Assembly (NCBI GenBank): GCA_934177485.1
Contig: CAKPPF010000007.1
Coordinates: forward strand, 1-60,244
Source: an uncultured Clostridia bacterium
GTDB lineage: Bacteria > Bacillota > Clostridia > TANB77 > CAG-508
Reading direction: 5' to 3'
Length of the DNA: 60,244 nt
Shown in pieces: positions 57,304 to 60,244 of this stretch; position 1 is the stretch's first letter; each line of letters starts with the position of its first letter. Below the pieces are notes generated by a model. That model was not told where the DNA came from. It saw nothing but the letters and a program-made list of their open reading frames with translations, and made no database searches. The position numbers and the translations under genes are program-made.

Positions 57304-59395
57304 ACTATCAATAAAAAACATGAAAAAAAGTTTAAAAGATTATGCAATATATTTTATTACTTTAGTTTTAGGTGTAGCAGTATTTTATATGTTTAACTCT
57401 CTAGATAGTCAAGAAGCAATGCTACAAGTATCAAGTTCAACTAAACAAATGATAAAGCTTATGATTAATATGCTTAGTATGGTATCAGTGTTTATTGCTG
57501 TAATATTAGGGCTATTAATTGTATATGCTAATAATTTTCTGATAAATAGAAGAAAAAAAGAATTTGGACTATATATGACATTAGGAATGGGAAAAAGACA
57601 AATTTCTAAAATACTATTTATAGAAACAATATTTGTTGGAATAATTTCGCTTGCAATAGGCCTAGTGTTAGGAATTTTTGCATCACAATTTATGTCTATA
57701 TTAGTTGCAAAATTATTTCAAGCAGATATGAGTAAATTTGAATTTGTATTTTCAAAAGATGCTTGCATTAAAACATGTATATATTTTGCAGTAATGTACT
57801 TAGCAGTATTGTTATTTAATGCATTTACAATATCAAGATACAAATTAATAAATTTATTAACAGCAGTTAAGAAAAATGAGCAAATAAAAATGAAAAATCC
57901 AATTGTATGTATTATTGTATTTATAATTGCAGCAGTTGGCCTAGGATATGCTTATTGGATGGTAACAAAAGGAATATTTAGCATGAAAGACATTAATGAA
58001 ACAACAAGAGCTATTGGACTATCAGTTTTAATTGGTGTAATTGGTACAATTTTAATATTCTGGTCATTTTCAGGCTTAATACTAAAACTAGTTCAAGCTA
58101 AAAGAAGTACTTACTTAAAAGGAACTAATATGTTTGTATTAAGACAATTACATAATAAAATTAATACAACTGTAATTAGTATGAGTGTTATATGTTTAAT
58201 GCTATTTATGACAATTACCGCTCTATCATCATCAATTGCATTAAAAAACTCTATGCAAGCTGATGTAGAAAAAATGACGCCAGTGGATTTGAACTTGTGC
58301 AAAACAGCTTATTTACCTGAAAAGACAGTAGATAGCAATGGAAAAGAAATTCCATATACTAAAGAATTACGAGAAGATTCACAAAAAGTAATTTCATATA
58401 CACTTACTGAAAATGGATTTGATATGAAAGACTTAAAAGATGTTATAGAAGTGCCTATATATGAAAAAGATGGATTTACATGGGAAGAAACATTAGGGAA
58501 AACTTCAAACCAAATAAAAGAACAATATCCTAGAATGAAGTTAGATACATTAGAACAAATAATGAAATTGTCTGATTATAATAAAATTGCAAAACTATAT
58601 GGAAATGAACAATACTCTTTAAAAGAGGATGAATATATTATAGTTTGCAATTATGAAGGAATAGCCAATATAAGGAATTTCGGACTAAGAGAAAATACTA
58701 TAATTAATTTAAATGGAAAAGAATATAAACCTAAACACAATGAATGTAAAGATGGGTTTATACAAATATCAACAAGCAAAACAAATGTAGGAATTATATT
58801 AGTACCTGATAGTTGTAATTTAGGTAAAAAGGAACAAAAGTTATGGTTCTTAGCTGCTAACTATAATGCTAAAACTGATGAAGAAAAAGAACAAATAGGA
58901 AAAATGTTTACAAGGGATGAATCAAACCTATTGCAAAACCTAAATAGTCAAAATAGTACATTAGAAGGAGAAACAAAAATAAGCATAATTGAATCAAGTG
59001 TTGGACTATCAATAATAATAGTGTTTATTGCTATTTATTTAGGAATTATATTCCTTATTGCAAGTTGTGCTATTTTAGCACTAAAACAATTAACTGAAAG
59101 TTCAGATAATAAACAAAGATATGTTATTTTAAGAAAAATAGGTTGTGATGAGAAAATGATAAATCAAGCACTATTTAGGCAAATAGGAATATTTTTTGGA
59201 TTACCTCTTGTTTTAGCAATAATTCACTCAATATTTGGAATTCAATTTGCAATGTCAATATTTGAAACACTTGCTTCTAAAGAACAATTGTTACCATCAA
59301 TTATAGTAACTGCAATTGTTATAGGAATTATTTATGGATGCTATTTCTTGGCAACATATATAGGAAGTAAAAATATTATTAAAGATGAAGAGTAA
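57293..59395 (+). CDS. BceB-like FtsX-family ABC permease
   Basis: A 700-residue permease with about ten membrane helices and a long external segment at roughly 320-595, the BceB/VraG hallmark. It opens MLFKLSIKNMKKSLKDYAIYF; FtsX-type segments are RRKKEFGLYMTLGMGKRQI near 100 and QRYVILRKIGCDEKMI near 605. BceAB modules remove antimicrobial peptides from lipid II-cycle intermediates and signal to BceS. ATG 57293 is chosen 11 bases after AGGAGG; TTG 57287 and GTG 57281 are in frame. The gene is intact, although its ATPase partner is frameshifted. Confidence 0.92.
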   Translation: MLFKLSIKNMKKSLKDYAIYFITLVLGVAVFYMFNSLDSQEAMLQVSSSTKQMIKLMINMLSMVSVFIAVILGLLIVYANNFLINRRKKEFGLYMTLGMGKRQISKILFIETIFVGIISLAIGLVLGIFASQFMSILVAKLFQADMSKFEFVFSKDACIKTCIYFAVMYLAVLLFNAFTISRYKLINLLTAVKKNEQIKMKNPIVCIIVFIIAAVGLGYAYWMVTKGIFSMKDINETTRAIGLSVLIGVIGTILIFWSFSGLILKLVQAKRSTYLKGTNMFVLRQLHNKINTTVISMSVICLMLFMTITALSSSIALKNSMQADVEKMTPVDLNLCKTAYLPEKTVDSNGKEIPYTKELREDSQKVISYTLTENGFDMKDLKDVIEVPIYEKDGFTWEETLGKTSNQIKEQYPRMKLDTLEQIMKLSDYNKIAKLYGNEQYSLKEDEYIIVCNYEGIANIRNFGLRENTIINLNGKEYKPKHNECKDGFIQISTSKTNVGIILVPDSCNLGKKEQKLWFLAANYNAKTDEEKEQIGKMFTRDESNLLQNLNSQNSTLEGETKISIIESSVGLSIIIVFIAIYLGIIFLIASCAILALKQLTESSDNKQRYVILRKIGCDEKMINQALFRQIGIFFGLPLVLAIIHSIFGIQFAMSIFETLASKEQLLPSIIVTAIVIGIIYGCYFLATYIGSKNIIKDEE

Positions 59396-59418
59396 TATAA
59401 TAAAGGAGAAAATGAAAA

Positions 59419-60135
59419 ATGAATTATGAAAAAACTAAAAAGTATAACATTGATCTAATAAAACAAAAAATTATGGGGCCTAACCCATTAAAATTAGAAG
59501 AAGAACTTATGAAAGACAATAAAATAAAAAGAGATTCTGTTGTTATGGATTTAGGAAGCGGTCAAGGAATTACATCTATTTTTCTAGCCAAAGAATATGG
59601 ATTTAAAGTGTATGCTGCAGATTTATGGAGTGATCCCGAAGAAAATAGAAAATTTTTTACTGAGATGGGATTAACAGATAAGCAAATTATTCCTGTTAAA
59701 TCAGATGCAACAGACTTAAAGTTTGAAAAAGAATTTTTTGATGCAGTAGTTAGCACAGATTCTTATAACTACTTTGGAAGAGATGAAAAATACCTAGACG
59801 AAAAGCTTTTACCTTTTGTTAAAAAAGAAGGATATATATATATTTCAGTTCCTGGAATGAAAAAAGACTGCCATAATAATATTCCAAAAGAGCTACTTTT
59901 ATCTTGGACACCTGAACAATTAGACTACATTCATGATGTGGACTACTGGAAAAATATTGTTTCAAAATCAAAGGATAGTGAGATTATTTCTATTTATCAA
60001 ATGGAAAGTAATGAAGAATGTTGGAATGACTGGATACAATGCGATAATGAATATTCTAAAGGAGACAGAAAAGCAATTGAAGCAGGAGCATGTAAATATT
60101 TAAACTTTATTGCTATTGTTCTAAAGAAAAAATAG
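59419..60135 (+). CDS. Class I SAM-dependent methyltransferase, 238 aa
   Basis: The SAM-binding motif I is MDLGSGQG at residues 43-50; the acidic end of strand 2 is the aspartate in VYAADLWSD, and motif DAVVSTDSYNYFGRD fits strand 4. The family includes small-molecule methyltransferases of the UbiE/Cfa-like type annotated broadly; the substrate is not evident. The C-terminal third is rich in Trp, Asp and Glu. AAAGGAG lies before the ATG. It lies 23 bases after the bceB-like gene and may be cotranscribed with it. Confidence 0.85.
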   Translation: MNYEKTKKYNIDLIKQKIMGPNPLKLEEELMKDNKIKRDSVVMDLGSGQGITSIFLAKEYGFKVYAADLWSDPEENRKFFTEMGLTDKQIIPVKSDATDLKFEKEFFDAVVSTDSYNYFGRDEKYLDEKLLPFVKKEGYIYISVPGMKKDCHNNIPKELLLSWTPEQLDYIHDVDYWKNIVSKSKDSEIISIYQMESNEECWNDWIQCDNEYSKGDRKAIEAGACKYLNFIAIVLKKK

Positions 60136-60170
60136 TAATTTAATAATTTAAAAAATTTCATTAAAAGATA

Positions 60171-60201
60171 TTGACTCTCCCCTTAGAGTAGGTTGTATAA
60201 A
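60171..60201 (+). promoter_or_regulatory. MerR-type promoter with a 19-base spacer
   Basis: TTGACT (60171-60176) and TATAAA (60196-60201) are separated by 19 bases, too long for normal sigma-A use. The spacer region carries a dyad, ACTCT (60174-60178) and AGAGT (60185-60189), around CCCCTT. This is the classical layout for activation by a MerR-family regulator, and the gene behind it begins like one. Confidence 0.8.
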
Positions 60202-60220
60202 TAATTTGAGGAGGCAAGAT

Positions 60221-60244
60221 ATGTATAAAATAGGAGATTTTTCT
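60221..60244 (+). CDS. MerR-family transcriptional regulator, first 8 codons
   Basis: GGAGG lies 8 bases before ATG 60221, and the window ends after MYKIGDFS, a typical MerR-family opening (compare MYKIGEFSKLSG). With the 19-base-spacer promoter directly upstream, this is very probably a self-activating MerR regulator whose body lies outside the window. The inducer and other targets cannot be told. Confidence 0.7.

Overview
The window is a 60 kb stretch of a very AT-rich (roughly 30% G+C) Firmicute chromosome, most likely an uncultured spore-forming member of the Clostridia. The evidence is the Gram-positive polymerase PolC, the sporulation genes spoIIM, spoIIAA, spoIIAB, sigF, spoIID and spoIIQ, Rex next to a bifunctional AdhE, AGGAGG-type ribosome binding sites and TTGACA-N17-TATAAT promoters. 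The species cannot be named from the sequence. No rRNA, tRNA, CRISPR array or insertion sequence was recognised.

Layout. 1-2.8 kb: remains of two RhuM-like genes, two unknown genes and a metallo-beta-lactamase-fold hydrolase. 2.9-8.8 kb: polA, a lytic transglycosylase, an acyltransferase and a GT39-like glycosyltransferase. 8.9-17.3 kb: the conserved run pyrH-frr-uppS-cdsA-rseP-polC, without the dxr and ispG genes often found inside it. 17.4-25.3 kb: small membrane or envelope proteins, asnS (the main reverse-strand gene), a PflX-like radical SAM protein, mgtE, a degenerate HD-GYP-like protein and an EndoQ-type repair nuclease. 25.4-33.2 kb: the sporulation block spoIIM, xerD, spoIIAA-spoIIAB-sigF-spoIID and spoIIQ, interrupted by a broken M29 aminopeptidase and pyruvate kinase. 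33.3-42 kb: uvrA, rex, a shredded [FeFe]-hydrogenase locus, adhE, a small-molecule kinase and truB. 42.3-46.4 kb: two ABC-2 exporters, the second with an AbrB-type regulator.

46.4-52.1 kb is the most unusual region. It holds a FlaR-like P-loop kinase, an ogt remnant, a DUF6323/DUF6179-like pair, a protein joining a glutaminase-less CTP-synthase-like ligase to a Ham1/ITPase domain, a guanylate-kinase-like protein and two Nudix hydrolases. Apart from the DUF pair, every recognisable product acts on nucleotides or nucleotide bases, which suggests a nucleotide modification, sanitation or signalling island. 52.1-60.2 kb is an envelope-stress block: a membrane-anchored unknown, a LiaF-like protein, a DUF4097 protein, then a BceRSAB-like two-component/ABC module whose ATPase has a one-base frameshift inside its Walker A motif. 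A methyltransferase and the start of a MerR regulator close the window.

Two themes recur. Several genes are broken (rhuM, an M29 peptidase, hydrogenase, ogt, bceA), so either this lineage is losing accessory genes or some are assembly errors. The intergenic spaces carry dispersed palindromic repeats of at least two families, plus a third type of small GAA-loop hairpin; some sit directly behind stop codons and probably act as terminators.
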